The notes under the pieces: generated by a model
The model's database searches: none
What the model was told of the DNA's origin: nothing
What the model saw: only the letters and a program-made list of their open reading frames with translations
In this document: piece by piece, positions 22,583 through 33,639 of the stretch
Position numbering within the stretch: position 1 is the stretch's first letter
Layout: each line of letters starts with the position of its first letter
DNA from: Anthopleura xanthogrammica
Lineage: Eukaryota; Cnidaria; Anthozoa; Actiniaria; Actiniidae
DNA length: 64,000 nucleotides
NCBI GenBank assembly: GCA_964019055.1
Contig: OZ025211.1
Span: 2,679,135 to 2,743,134 of the forward strand
Direction of reading: 5' to 3'
Made by a program: the position numbers and the translations under genes

Positions 22583-24844
22583 TTTTTATTTCACATTTCT
22601 ATTAATATATACATTTACAGATTTATATATTTTGCTATATATTTTTTTTCAAGTATTTTGAAGGTTTTTTTTAGCAAAAATATAGTTATAATTTTGAAAT
22701 GTTTAGTTTAAGCAAAATAAATGTAGCACTGTTTCTCGGAGAAACTCATATGCTTGCGTGTAGTTTTTCAAAAATGTGTACAATGTACTAACTCTTATGC
22801 AGAAACAACCACCTATCCTGTTCAGTGATGTTCAAAATGTGTATGGTTCTTAAATAAAATGTTGACGGTTGCCATAGTAATTCAGCGGTTTTAAAGCGCG
22901 CGTACTCTCGTGGGCTCAAGCCGAACGTACGATAAAAGGCATATTTATGCTCTCTTGATGGCAACCACCTTAAGATAATTGGACGTAAAGACAGAGGGAC
23001 AAAAAAAAAACCTACAGACTTCAAAAATTCAAAAATCCGTTTTTAATAATTAATTCGTGAGATTTTTATCGAGAGGTCAGGCCATGTCATTAAAATAGTA
23101 AATGTCAGCTCGCATTTAATGCATTTCTAACGAAATATATTTTTTTTATCGGTGGATTTTCCGACAAAACTGAGTGCTGTCATCAACAAAGCCTTCGCTT
23201 TTGGCTCCATTTTGTCTAGTGGGATAAAGTTTCTCTAATACTATTGTCATAAAATCAAAATTGCAGGTGCCAGTGAAACTCACTTTCAGTGACTTTAGCC
23301 GACACCCGGAAAAGGTGTCGAGCCAACGTACCGCTTTAATTCTAGTATAGCCTTCGGATAATATCGACTGAAAACGTTAAAATTCGCTCTATTTCCCATA
23401 ATCCAGCCTGCATGCATCCGGACTTTTTCTCTCGTAAAGTCTGGCTACACGAAGACTACCATAATCGAGCCCGAGCTAAAAATTTTCAATAAACTACTAC
23501 TGGAGAAAACGATTGAGGTTTTTGGTTTTTTTTTGCCTAATTTGGTTTAAAAATTGTATTCATATTCAAAACCATTGAACGAAGCCATCAGCGGTTCTAG
23601 ATCGTTAATTTTAAAATGTAATTTTCTATGTTTTTTGAAAGGCTAATTGATTGAAAATATGATACGCGGACAAGATTGAGTTACCTCGGTGAACTTCAAA
23701 CGCCGACGCGTCCAACTTCTTGTTTTCCCGCCTAAAATCAACGATTTTAGCTAAAGCATTTTGACATAAATTTGACTCAAATGTCGACAAAAAATACCAT
23801 TTCGACTCCTTCGAATAATTTACTTTACTCAAAAATGTATTTCAAAGAGTACAGAATCAAATAACTATTGTTTTATGATGATTTTCCGAAATTTTTAGAC
23901 TAAAAACGGTTGTTTATCAGTTCGGTGGTGAAAGTCTTAATTGATATATAGGAAGCGTGAGTTTGTGGTTGGTGTTGTTTTTCTTTTCAACTTTGATGGC
24001 TTGGTAAATAAAATAAATCTTGATGTGTTTATATCTCACCTAAAATTCGAATCTTCCCATATTTTTAATTAATTTTTCATCTTGAGCTTTCGCAATTGAA
24101 AGGATTTTACGATAGCGAGCTGTCACGTCCGTACATGACCTGACATTGCTTCAATCAAAAGATCTACATGTATAAACGAACAGGCCACGTATCAGTGATA
24201 AAACAGACACTTCACATACGACGCGAAATGGTGTCAACGAGCTATTATAAAAATATTTATAAAAAAGTATAGAAATAAGTACGTATTCACACTTGCCAAA
24301 TGCATAGATCTTTAATGAATTTGTTATTGAGTTTTGGTGCCGGTCTAGTGAAACATGGTTTTCATTTGAATTGAATGCATTGACCGAACCATCTGTGTGA
24401 CCTCTTCAACTTGCCGTCTAAAATACGCTGTTCTTCAATGATGTTATCAAACAACACACAAACTCTTGGCAACCCAAGCTAAGTCGGTTGTTATGCCTGA
24501 AATTAAATCTTACAGATTATTGACTCAGTTCGGGCAAGTGTTTGCATTTGTATTGTCATGCAGATATTCGTGTATGTATAAGGATTCGTCCTTGCATGCC
24601 ATTATCGTTAGTCCAAGGCGCCCAGCATGGCTTCTCTCGTTCAGCAGTTCTTCAGCTTTCCGCTGCTAAGTTAATTCGCCTGTCAGATGCAAATGCTATT
24701 TAAAACAAACGTTTTCAGCGTCAGCACAAGAGGACACTGAGTCGTCCCAGCTGACACAATCCGGCCTTCTCCGGAGTTTACACTCAAGCCGACATTACGC
24801 TGACTGTTTGATTAGGCATTAATAAGTCTTGATCTTTAATTGTC

Positions 24845-26509
24845 ATGGCTTCTGTTACCAACAAAGTAAGCATGGAAAATCTAGTTCCCGAAGCAAGTAC
24901 CATCAAATCCAACAGAGTCCATAAGATACTGCTTTTAGTAACTGCAATTGCTTGCATTTTTGCCGTGGTCATGATGGCTCTTTTTGTTTGGGAAGTGACA
25001 AAATCTTCTTCAAGTGGCTCAGGGCCTAGCTCGGACCTCGGCGATGACTCAAGTTGGCCGGCCAAGAGATCGTGTCCCAAAATCCCCTTGCTTCTCTCAT
25101 TACCATCTCCATTACCTCAGGATCTTCAAAAGGCTCTTCAGAATCTCGACGCATACCTGCAATCTCAAGTAAACGAGAATGGTTTGCCTGCTATTTCAGC
25201 TAACCTCTTCTACAAGAATCGTATCCTTTGGACAGGGCATTATGGAACCAAGACACTTGGTGGAAAAAAACCCAATAATAACACAAGATATCGCATTGGA
25301 AGTGTAAGCAAGGTTTTTGCAGTGTTGATGTTATATAAAATGTTCGAACAAGGGCTCATAGACTCAATCGATGATCCATTAAGTAAATACGCGCCAAATT
25401 TCCATATCAATAATCCATTTAACGGCGAAAATATCACGCTGCGTCAAATGGCAAGTCAAATGTCAGGATTGCCTCGGGAAGCTCCTTGCGTGACGTGTGT
25501 TTCCAATGAGACTACTGAAGAACAACTTGTGCACCTCAAGAACCGGAGCCTCGTGGCTGAACCTGGGACAATTGCATCCTACAGCAACTTGGCATACGCA
25601 CTCTTTGGGCGACTATTAACGGAAAAGATAAACACTACATTTGAACAATGGGTCAATGACAAATTACTGATTCCTTTAGGTTTGACGAACACTGGATTCC
25701 TCATAACTAAAGATGTAGAAGAGAACATGGCATTCACATATGATGTAACTGGCAATTTAATGCCTTTTATGAACGTAGGGTGGCTGAGCCCCGCAGGTCA
25801 GATGTACTCAACAATACAAGACATGGCACGCATTGGAATGTACTTAACAGGAAGTAATACCAATAAGGACTTTTTAAAAAAGAGTAGTCTTCGAGAAATT
25901 CTTGCACCTGTTCACATCTCTCCTGATGGCCAGACCATCATTGGGTCACCGTGGGAAATGGTCTTCCATAAACATTTCTTGGTTCGTACAAAAGGAGGTG
26001 CTATAGATAAATACTTAGCAATGCTAAGCTTGGTTCCTGAGTTAGAGTTTGGCTTCAATGTGGTTATTAGTACTAATGTTAACTTGACATCAGATATCAT
26101 GAACAAGATTTTAAACCGAGTTTATAGGAATGTTCTTCCAGTGTTTAACCACACCCTTTCTGAAGTTAATACGAAAGGGACCTTCCGAGGCAATGCCACG
26201 GTCTTCTGTGGCAAATACAACGCGACGCAAGTTGACGTAATCTCAGGAGTGACGAGAAATTTCCCCGTGACAATAGGGAAAAAAGATGACCCAAGTCTTG
26301 AGTTACGTTCGGTTGCAATACAAGTTTCTTTGTACTACATCAAAGACGATAGCGTTTTACAAGGAAAAAGAGGTATGGAAACATGTTTGACTCAAATGCT
26401 GGGTGCTACAGTTGATGTCTATTTTAAGCCAAAGAGAAGCGATGGAAAATCGCCTGGTTTTACAATTCCTGGGGAAGGAATCGTCGGTTTTCGTTTCCCG
26501 AACCAATGA
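24845..26509 (+). CDS. Membrane-anchored serine beta-lactamase-like protein A (LACTBL1-like)
   Basis: A single-exon gene of 554 residues. Residues 29-49 form one hydrophobic membrane segment after a short basic N-terminus, so a type II topology with the enzyme outside the cytosol is expected. Residues from about 90 to 430 match the class C beta-lactamase/penicillin-binding-protein fold. The nucleophile motif SVSK is at 153-156, the YSN motif at 246-248 and the KGG motif at 383-385, so the catalytic set looks complete. A beta-rich C-terminal region of about 120 residues follows. There are several NxS/T glycosylation sequons, as expected for a secretory-pathway protein. Known relatives in animals are serine hydrolases or peptidases rather than antibiotic-resistance enzymes. 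The substrate is unknown. It is clearly diverged from B, C and D and is the outlier of the cluster. Confidence 0.9.
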   Translation: MASVTNKVSMENLVPEASTIKSNRVHKILLLVTAIACIFAVVMMALFVWEVTKSSSSGSGPSSDLGDDSSWPAKRSCPKIPLLLSLPSPLPQDLQKALQNLDAYLQSQVNENGLPAISANLFYKNRILWTGHYGTKTLGGKKPNNNTRYRIGSVSKVFAVLMLYKMFEQGLIDSIDDPLSKYAPNFHINNPFNGENITLRQMASQMSGLPREAPCVTCVSNETTEEQLVHLKNRSLVAEPGTIASYSNLAYALFGRLLTEKINTTFEQWVNDKLLIPLGLTNTGFLITKDVEENMAFTYDVTGNLMPFMNVGWLSPAGQMYSTIQDMARIGMYLTGSNTNKDFLKKSSLREILAPVHISPDGQTIIGSPWEMVFHKHFLVRTKGGAIDKYLAMLSLVPELEFGFNVVISTNVNLTSDIMNKILNRVYRNVLPVFNHTLSEVNTKGTFRGNATVFCGKYNATQVDVISGVTRNFPVTIGKKDDPSLELRSVAIQVSLYYIKDDSVLQGKRGMETCLTQMLGATVDVYFKPKRSDGKSPGFTIPGEGIVGFRFPNQ

Positions 26510-27177
26510 CAAACAATCCTATAAGGGACTCCGGCGCGGATCTAGGAGAGGTTTATCAGTTTCTGCTCAAGATTTTAGTCTCAAAAATGTTGAAAATAAC
26601 ATTTCTGAGAATGTTAGTGATCCTAACCTCCAAACTCAAAATCCTAGATCCGTTCCTGGTACTTTTGAATAATGTATTCTAAACAAAAGGACTCATAAAA
26701 GGACTGTAAACATTAAAGGGCCTGAAGGGACTATATGGGATACATACGTGGAAAGTCGCCTAAAGGACCAATATAAAAGGACCATCGTCTTGGACCAATA
26801 ACCTACAATAATTAACCACATAGTTACGTCGAAACAATTTTAATTTTGACTAAAAAAATTATGAAACTTCATAAATGTACCGCTGACATCAAGGTCGGAT
26901 AACCCTTTTGTTTTCTTTCCCAAGAGAAGGCCAAAAAGCAAAAGAGTTAGCACTAGCAGTAGACTAGGGTGACCGTACCTTCATGTAAATGGCTCCAAGC
27001 CTGACGATCAGCCCTGAATCGATGTCAAAATATCAAAATTATTCGATGTCAAAATTAGTCATCCATGCTAGATAAATTTATCTAACTATTCAAAAATGAG
27101 GCTTAATTTACTTCATCATTGCATATAGAGTGAAATCACTAAACCCGTGAAATAGATGTTAGAGGCTAATACACTTT

Positions 27178-27570
27178 AGCAGACCCTAATTCCATTTATT
27201 GGCCGCTTTGGAAACGAGCAAGGGACTGGGGCGAATTTTGAATCTTAATCTAATTAGCAAAAGAGGAAAAATTTGAACATGATTGAATGAAAAGAACCAG
27301 AATTATTGGCTTTCAAAAGTGTCAAAAATTTACCGTGAAAAATTTATGGTTACAGGGATCCCCGCGGAGCTTCCCCTATACTAGCTGTAATCATACATTC
27401 TTTGTAAATTTTCAACACTTTTGAAGGCTTGTACTCTGCTTCTTCTTAACGAAACACGTTCAAATTCGCCAAACCTTCCTAAAAAGTGAGATGCTTTATC
27501 AGATGACAATTAGATTAAAATTCAAGATTCGCCCCAGTCCCTTGCTCGTTTTGAAAGTTCCCTCTAGTAC
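27178..27570. mobile_element. Fold-back element, about 390 bp
   Basis: The left arm contains GAGCAAGGGACTGGGGCGAA and the right arm its inverse TTCGCCCCAGTCCCTTGCTC. A second inverted pair (AAAAGTGTCAAAAATTTAC and GTAAATTTTCAACACTTTT) flanks a loop near 27345-27405. Non-coding. Confidence 0.65.
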
Positions 27571-29034
27571 ATAAATTAAAAAAAGATTGATATGAACTTA
27601 TTTTATAATTATAATGTATATTCTGTAAATATGGTTTACTTATTCGTACCGCACATCATAACTCTGTTTATTAAAATACATTTACTTTACTTCCTTAAAT
27701 TGAATTTTAACATGGTCTTTTACCAAGGGCGGTGAATCCACCTTTTGGGCAATAGGCTCCTACGTGGTTAATACTCAAGTATGAGGCCAGACTGCGTGAC
27801 GCCCAACTTTAACTCTTAACCACAGTTACGTTCCGGAACACACGCAGGCTAGTATGAGGCCTGGTTTTAGCCCGTATTTCAGGAAATACGTTTTTATTTC
27901 TCTTTACCACGAAACTCATCAGATTTTAATGAAAATTGGTACATTGATAGATCTCGGGGTGATGATGATCCTTAAATTTTACTTAATGGTGATCACGTGA
28001 CTAATTTTGATGTTTAATGGATTTCATTTTTGTTTTTGAAATGCGGAACAGAGTTTAAATACATAAAACAAACTTATACATTAAATGGACTTAATTCACC
28101 TGAAGGTCTTAACAGATTGTCGTTTGGAAAACCTGGTTGTTACTTTTTGTTAAGGATATAGGTTTGGTAAACAGGTCACATGACCATAGATTTCGCTTAA
28201 AATCCCCTTAATATCTCCTTTCTAAGCAATCGAGTTCAAGATTTCAAAACGTGAAGTTGTTTGTCATGTAATACTTATCAACTTTCCGTATATCCCTTTT
28301 CCCTCTAACTTAAACTCACGCATAAATTTTAGGTACTTTTCTTGCTACTATGACGTCACACATTTTGAGAACAGAATATACAAATCAAGTCGACAAATTG
28401 TACAAAAGTTAATACCCTGAGATAGCGCCCTCCAGTTGGATCAGTTTTGACGGTCCGTTACCAAATAAAAAGTGACAAACAAGAACTCAGACAAGAAGCA
28501 GAGCTGGCCTCAAATAAATTCTCTCCAATAATTCGCACTACCTACCTTATCTTCAGGCCTTCCCCAGGGAGAGTTTTCAGTTAGAAGCATAATTATTGTC
28601 CAGCAAAAGATTGAATGTGGGTCACGGACATCCTCAAATGTGTATATATTTCAAATCGCAAAAAATCTTTGAATGTAGTAAATTTTATTTATAGAGTTGA
28701 AGATATTCGGGTTATTCGTTAAATACTGAGTAAACAGTTCCAGTCTGTAAAACTGATACCGAATATGAGTTAAGGCAAAAGAGCTAGCAGTAATAGTTTC
28801 TGGGTTTAGGTGAACACGTAGAATTGAGCAAAACGTATTTGTTTTAAGGCCGCTTTACAAGGAGGGAGAGTAACCGCACCACTAGGGGAGGAGGTCAAAA
28901 CAATTGTCCACAGTAGGGACCCGATTTTTTCAAAAAGGTAGGTGGGTACCGGGTGGTACCCCCCTCCTCCCCCCCAATAGATTTCTTAAGGACCCGCTTT
29001 TTTTCAAGAATGGTGGTGGCGGGTTATTGAAGCT

Positions 29035-29825
29035 TGAAGAAGAGTGCTAATTAATTCAGCTGGAATCATAACACAACTGTTCTGTGCACTTTGATACATA
29101 GTTATGTTGGTGAATTTAAGATGTTGAGGAAGATCATTTATTATCTTAGATCATAGATTAAAAACATGAGTGATCCAAGTATTGATCCTTGAGGAACTCC
29201 CAATGCAATGGGCGCACGATCAGAAAGGTATTCGCCTGATACTGTGAGCTGTTGACGATTTCTCAGATAAGATTGGAACCATGCTTGAGAAGATGCGGAG
29301 GTACCCAACGAGCTCAATTTTTGTAGTAAAATATTGTGATCGACAGTGTCAAAGCTTTTTTAAGGGCCAGGAAGAGAACGCCAGTTAGTTTACCATCCTC
29401 AAGGTTTTGTAACAGTTCATCAGTAAAGTTTAATAGAGCTGTAGATGTAGAAGACTGAAGATGTTTGAAGATGTTTGAAGACAGCAGCTTGTGCTTGTGA
29501 AGGTGGTCGTACAGCTGTTGGTGTATGATTTTCTCAAGAATCTTACTCACAGTGGGCAATACGGAAATAGGTCTGTAATTTCCTGGATCAGTTCTTTCTC
29601 CAGATTTAAATAAAGCCACGACTTTAGCATTCTTCCAAACATCAGGAAATGTAGAAGATGAGATGGAGAGATAAAAAATGTTTGCTAGATGAGGTCCAAT
29701 CACTTCGGCCGAATCCTTTAGAAGCCTTGCACTAATTTTATCGAGTCCTATTGCTTTATTGGTTTTCAGATTTACGAGATGTTTGTTGACATCATCTGTT
29801 GATACTTCTTGAAATGAGAGTGTAT
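29035..29825 (-). pseudogene. Broken LINE reverse-transcriptase fragment
   Basis: The minus strand encodes non-LTR reverse-transcriptase blocks in order: NKAIGLDKISARLLKDSA, NYRPISVLPTVSKILEKIIH, a damaged FLALKKA segment, then in another frame GVPQGSILGSLMFLI and INDLPQHL. Frameshifts separate the blocks, and the catalytic YADD-type box is not recognisable (the region reads MYQSAQ). Both endonuclease and 3' end are missing. This is a dead, 5'- and 3'-truncated copy. Confidence 0.8.
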
Positions 29826-29867
29826 ATATATCTTATAAAGTTCGTGCCATTACCTTTGACCTGTGCT

Positions 29868-30150
29868 TGCTCGATATTTTTTTTTTCGCACAGAAGAGCG
29901 TGCTCAATATTTTTTTGAGGTTTAAGAGCTTGCTCGATATTTTTTCGAGGTTTAAGAGCTTGCTCGATATCTTTTTGAGGTTTAAGAGCTTGCTCGATAT
30001 TTTTTTGAGGTTTAAGAGCTTGCTCGATATTTTTTTGAGGTTTAAGAGCTTGCTCGATATTTTTTTGAGGTTTAAGAGCTTGTTCGATATCTTTTTGAGG
30101 TTTAAGAGCTTGCTCGATATTTTTTTGAGGTTTAAGAGCGTGCTCGATAA
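29868..30150. repeat. 30-bp minisatellite, about 9 copies
   Basis: Unit TTGCTCGATATTTTTTTGAG plus GTTTAAGAGC, repeated with a few substitutions. The open frame over it reads FLRFKSLLDI repeats. It is not regarded as coding. Confidence 0.9.
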
Positions 30151-30499
30151 TTTTGGAGGGATTTACGCAACCCCCTCCCCCCTCCCATATCTAATGGTCC
30201 GTCCCTTACACTACCTTCTACTTTTTTCTATTATGTATTTGAACGGCGCTTTTACAAGCGCACGCGGGTTACCCTAGTGGAAAGGTTAACCGGTTACGTT
30301 TTCTCCGTCGTCACGTCGTCAGCTAGGGATAACCCACCTTCCCGGGTCAACTTTTTATTTAAATCACTTTTTTCCCTTTTTATTCGGTTGTCAAACATCT
30401 CTCATCACGAATAATTCAGTACATTAATGCCTCCCGAATCGCAATATTAAAAGGCAAAATTCTCGTTTTAAAGTCAAAATTGCCGACAATATCTCGTGA

Positions 30500-30601
30500 T
30501 CTTGAAAAAAGACACAACAAGTTTTAGTTTAAATTTCACATACCTAGTGTCGAAACAATGTATATCGAATTTAAACTAAAAAAGTGTTGTGTCTTTTTTC
30601 A
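30500..30601. repeat. Palindrome with 30-bp arms
   Basis: GAAAAAAGACACAACAAG... at the left is mirrored by ...GTGTTGTGTCTTTTTTC at the right, continuing through TTTAGTTTAAATT / AATTTAAACTAAA. The loop is about 35 bp. Confidence 0.75.
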
Positions 30602-31037
30602 AAATGGATAGAGATACATCATGCTTACAGCCTGACCTCTATACCTAACGTCACTTCGAATCTGTCACGAATATCAAAGCTCAATATTACATTTTATTTT
30701 TTTCTCGTATTCCCCCCCCCCCCCCCTATTTTTAGAGGGTCCGGGGTGTTCCGGGCATGTTCTGGGTGTTCTGGGTGTGAAGATCGAAAACAACAAAGCT
30801 GATATTTTTGTGAGTCCTGAATTTATGAAAAAATATTATAATCAATGAAAAATCTTGATATTGCTGAACGTGGAAAGGCCCAAATGGGGTGCACATAACG
30901 TACCATCCACTACCTAGGAACTACACAATTTCGACGAACAAAATTTAAAACTAACTGTCAAATTTTATTAATGGCCCATTAGCATGAAGGTATATGCGCA
31001 TGTGAGCATATAAAAAAGACGTGAGCATTATATAAGT

Positions 31038-31644
31038 ATTGCTATTGCTATTGCTATTGCTATTGCTATTGCTATTGCTATTGCTATTGCTATTGCTATT
31101 GCTATTGCTATTGCTATTGCTATTGCTATTGCTATTGCTATTGCTATTGCTATTGCTATTGCTATTGCTATTGCTATTGCTATTGCTATTGCTATTGCTA
31201 TTGCTATTGCTATTGCTATTGCTATTGCTATTGCTATTGCTATTGCTATTGCTATTGCTATTGCTATTGCTATTGCTATTGCTATTGCTATTGCTATTGC
31301 TATTGCTATTGCTATTGCTATTGCTATTGCTATTGCTATTGCTATTGCTATTGCTATTGCTATTGCTATTGCTATTGCTATTGCTATTGCTATTGCTATT
31401 GCTATTGCTATTGCTATTGCTATTGCTATTGCTATTGCTATTGCTATTGCTATTGCTATTGCTATTGCTATTGCTATTGCTATTGCTATTGCTATTGCTA
31501 TTGCTATTGCTATTGCTATTGCTATTGCTATTGCTATTGCTATTGCTATTGCTATTGCTATTGCTATTGCTATTGCTATTGCTATTGCTATTGCTATTGC
31601 TATTGCTATTGCTATTGCTATTGCTATTGCTATTGCTATTGCTA
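31038..31644. repeat. Perfect hexanucleotide (TTGCTA)n, about 101 copies
   Basis: About 607 bp of uninterrupted TTGCTA, beginning roughly 100 bp beyond the stop codon of gene B. It reads as poly-Leu on one strand and poly-(Ala-Ile) on the other. Both are artefacts of the 6-bp period. True length may differ from the assembled length. Confidence 0.97.
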
Positions 31645-31740
31645 GACTTAATAGATCTAAGAGATCTAGATAAGAATCGAAACGAATCATATACTGTCTT
31701 TCATGATTCATAATGAATGGCATGGTACGATTATTGTTTT

Positions 31741-33489
31741 TCAGTCTTCCATATTTATTGAGAAAGGTTGGTCAAATAAAAAATCTTCTCCTCTCCAGAA
31801 TGAAATGTTCTCTTTGACTGCATCAGGTTTCTTGTCGCTAGACGTGATTCGTTTACCAACAAAATAATTACCGAGAAGAGTTGTAGAAAACCCGGGAGAA
31901 AGTCCATCAGGTCCTGGAGCATCGAATTCGACCATGCACAGAACTCCTAGGTGAGGCATAAGGCAAGTCGAGTTGACAGCAGTTGACAAAGTACCTTGTA
32001 ACAGCAATGGCTTTCCAATGTATTTCAACACAAGTGCTGCATTCATTTCAGAGCTCGAGGTTTTGGTCAGTGCCAGCAGTGTATCCATATTAGACTTGAT
32101 GGTTGCTGTTGAATTGTATACTTTTCCTGTTGACTTTACTGTTTGGGTCACCGAGTACTCTCCAATAAACGGTTTAGCTTTAATGGGAAAAGATTTATGG
32201 CGTCTCATCTCGAACAATGTCTTGTTCAAAGCAGGAAGTACAGTCGAGTGGATCAAGTCTGTGATCACAAAGCTAGACATGCCCCGTGCTGGAAATACGG
32301 GTGCATTATTCACCAACACACTAAGACCCAGTTGCATTTCTGGTATGACCGAGAACTCAGCATTATAGGTGTCGATGTTACCTCCCTTCTGACGGGCAAC
32401 GAAACCTTTGACGAAGCGCATCTCCCACGGTGAGCCCCACAACCACAAACCATCTCGCGTGATAAACTCAGGTAAGAGAATCTGACGTATGGTTTCTCGA
32501 TTTAATATTCCCTGACCGTCAGCTGTAGTGAACATCTTTGCTAGTTTCATCATATCGTTAGTCGTTGAATACATTTCACCTGCGGGTGCTGCCCATCCCA
32601 AAATTAAGAAAGGAGCCTGTTTGCCATCAGGACCGTAAGGAAGAGCCATATTCTCCAGGACTTTCTTGGTTATTTCAAAACCAGTGTCTTTCATGTCGAG
32701 TGGCTGGAGTACCTGCTTCGTAACCCACTCCTCAAAGGTTGTGTTGAGAAGGTTTTCGGTCAGAAGTCGTCCAAGTAACGCATAACCAAGGTTGCTGTAA
32801 GAAGGAGATGTCCAGGGCTCGATCACAAGGTTCTGAGATCTGAGAAAATCAAGTTGTTCGCGAGAATTAGTGTTAATGCAGCTATAAACACACGGAGCCT
32901 CGCGAGGTAGACCCGACATTTGACCAGCGATTTGTCTAAGTGTGATGTTGGTTCCAGTGAATGGATTGTTGATGTGGAAATTGGGAGCATATTTGTTCAA
33001 GGGATCGTCTAAGGAAGTAATCGTTCCATCTTGGTAGAGTTTGTACAGAAGCATAACGGGAAAGATTTTCGTCACGCTTCCAATTCGATATCTCGTATCA
33101 TCATCTGGAGCGTTGGAACCCTTGTAAACTTTGCTGCCATAATGTCCTCGCCAGATAACCTTGTCACGATAGAAAATATTGACCGAGATCGCCGACTTGT
33201 TTTGGGCAGTTTTGGCAAGTGATTTCAAATGGTTGTCAATAAGTGTAAGCGAATCCTTGATGACTTTTGGCAGTGGATTTGGTAATTCAAATAAAGGTGG
33301 TTGTCGTGGACAAGGTAACTCGAAGATGCTTGGGTTTGCTGGTTTTGGAGTTAGAGGCATGGGTTGTTGACTGGGTTTAACTACCATCCATATGAACAGA
33401 GCTGTCATGATTATAGTTGTGACGATGAAGAAAACCAAGGCTATGACCAGCCAGGAACGGCTACGCTTACCTTGAGTGAAGGACACCAT
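31741..33489 (-). CDS. Membrane-anchored serine beta-lactamase-like protein B (LACTBL1-like)
   Basis: A single-exon gene. I start it at the ATG at 33489 (MVSFTQGKRSRSW), giving 582 residues, because the longer open frame upstream begins with TTG and has no in-frame ATG. One membrane segment (LVIALVFFIVTTIIMTALFI) follows a basic N-terminus, then a Pro-rich linker. In this numbering the motifs are SVTK at 138-141, YSN at 231-233 and KGG at 368-370, all intact. Several NxS/T sequons are present. The last codons contain AATAAA, which may serve as part of the poly(A) signal. Almost identical to C and D over about 1.5 kb; it differs from both in the segment DGKQAPFLILGW. Predicted extracellular or lumenal serine hydrolase; substrate unknown. 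Confidence 0.9.
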   Translation of the reverse strand: MVSFTQGKRSRSWLVIALVFFIVTTIIMTALFIWMVVKPSQQPMPLTPKPANPSIFELPCPRQPPLFELPNPLPKVIKDSLTLIDNHLKSLAKTAQNKSAISVNIFYRDKVIWRGHYGSKVYKGSNAPDDDTRYRIGSVTKIFPVMLLYKLYQDGTITSLDDPLNKYAPNFHINNPFTGTNITLRQIAGQMSGLPREAPCVYSCINTNSREQLDFLRSQNLVIEPWTSPSYSNLGYALLGRLLTENLLNTTFEEWVTKQVLQPLDMKDTGFEITKKVLENMALPYGPDGKQAPFLILGWAAPAGEMYSTTNDMMKLAKMFTTADGQGILNRETIRQILLPEFITRDGLWLWGSPWEMRFVKGFVARQKGGNIDTYNAEFSVIPEMQLGLSVLVNNAPVFPARGMSSFVITDLIHSTVLPALNKTLFEMRRHKSFPIKAKPFIGEYSVTQTVKSTGKVYNSTATIKSNMDTLLALTKTSSSEMNAALVLKYIGKPLLLQGTLSTAVNSTCLMPHLGVLCMVEFDAPGPDGLSPGFSTTLLGNYFVGKRITSSDKKPDAVKENISFWRGEDFLFDQPFSINMED

Positions 33490-33639
33490 TTTGCTTGATT
33501 CCGATAGAGTGATGGTATTCAACGAGTGTCATAGATATTAATAGACCACTTAAACTCCTTTAAGGCAATTCATGCGTTCATTCATGAGTGTTGATAATGC
33601 AGATGGAATAAAAAAGTAATCGATCTAGAGTCGGAGCCA

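Larger units (their letters stand above)
17191..24844. other. Intergenic between EIF4E3 and the beta-lactamase-like cluster
   Basis: I find no gene here. The stretch contains several fold-back elements (listed separately), an (ATACG)n array, a tRNA-like fragment and C-rich runs at about 20891-20903 and 21380-21394. The possible EIF4E3 poly(A) signal AATAAA lies near 17635. Confidence 0.6.
26510..31037. other. Intergenic between genes A and B
   Basis: No intact gene. It holds a fold-back element at 27178-27570, a dead LINE fragment at 29035-29825, a 30-bp minisatellite at 29868-30150 and a palindrome at 30500-30601. The rest is AT-rich sequence without recognisable content. Confidence 0.6.

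Noticed and set aside
31028..31723. Poly-Leu and poly-(Ala-Ile) open frames
   Set aside because: Produced by the (TTGCTA)n array; no start context, domain or flanking exon.
33490..33522. Upstream extension of gene B (and likewise of C at 40504-40536)
   Set aside because: The extra codons begin with TTG and have no in-frame ATG. The first ATG starts a protein with the same layout, so I used it.
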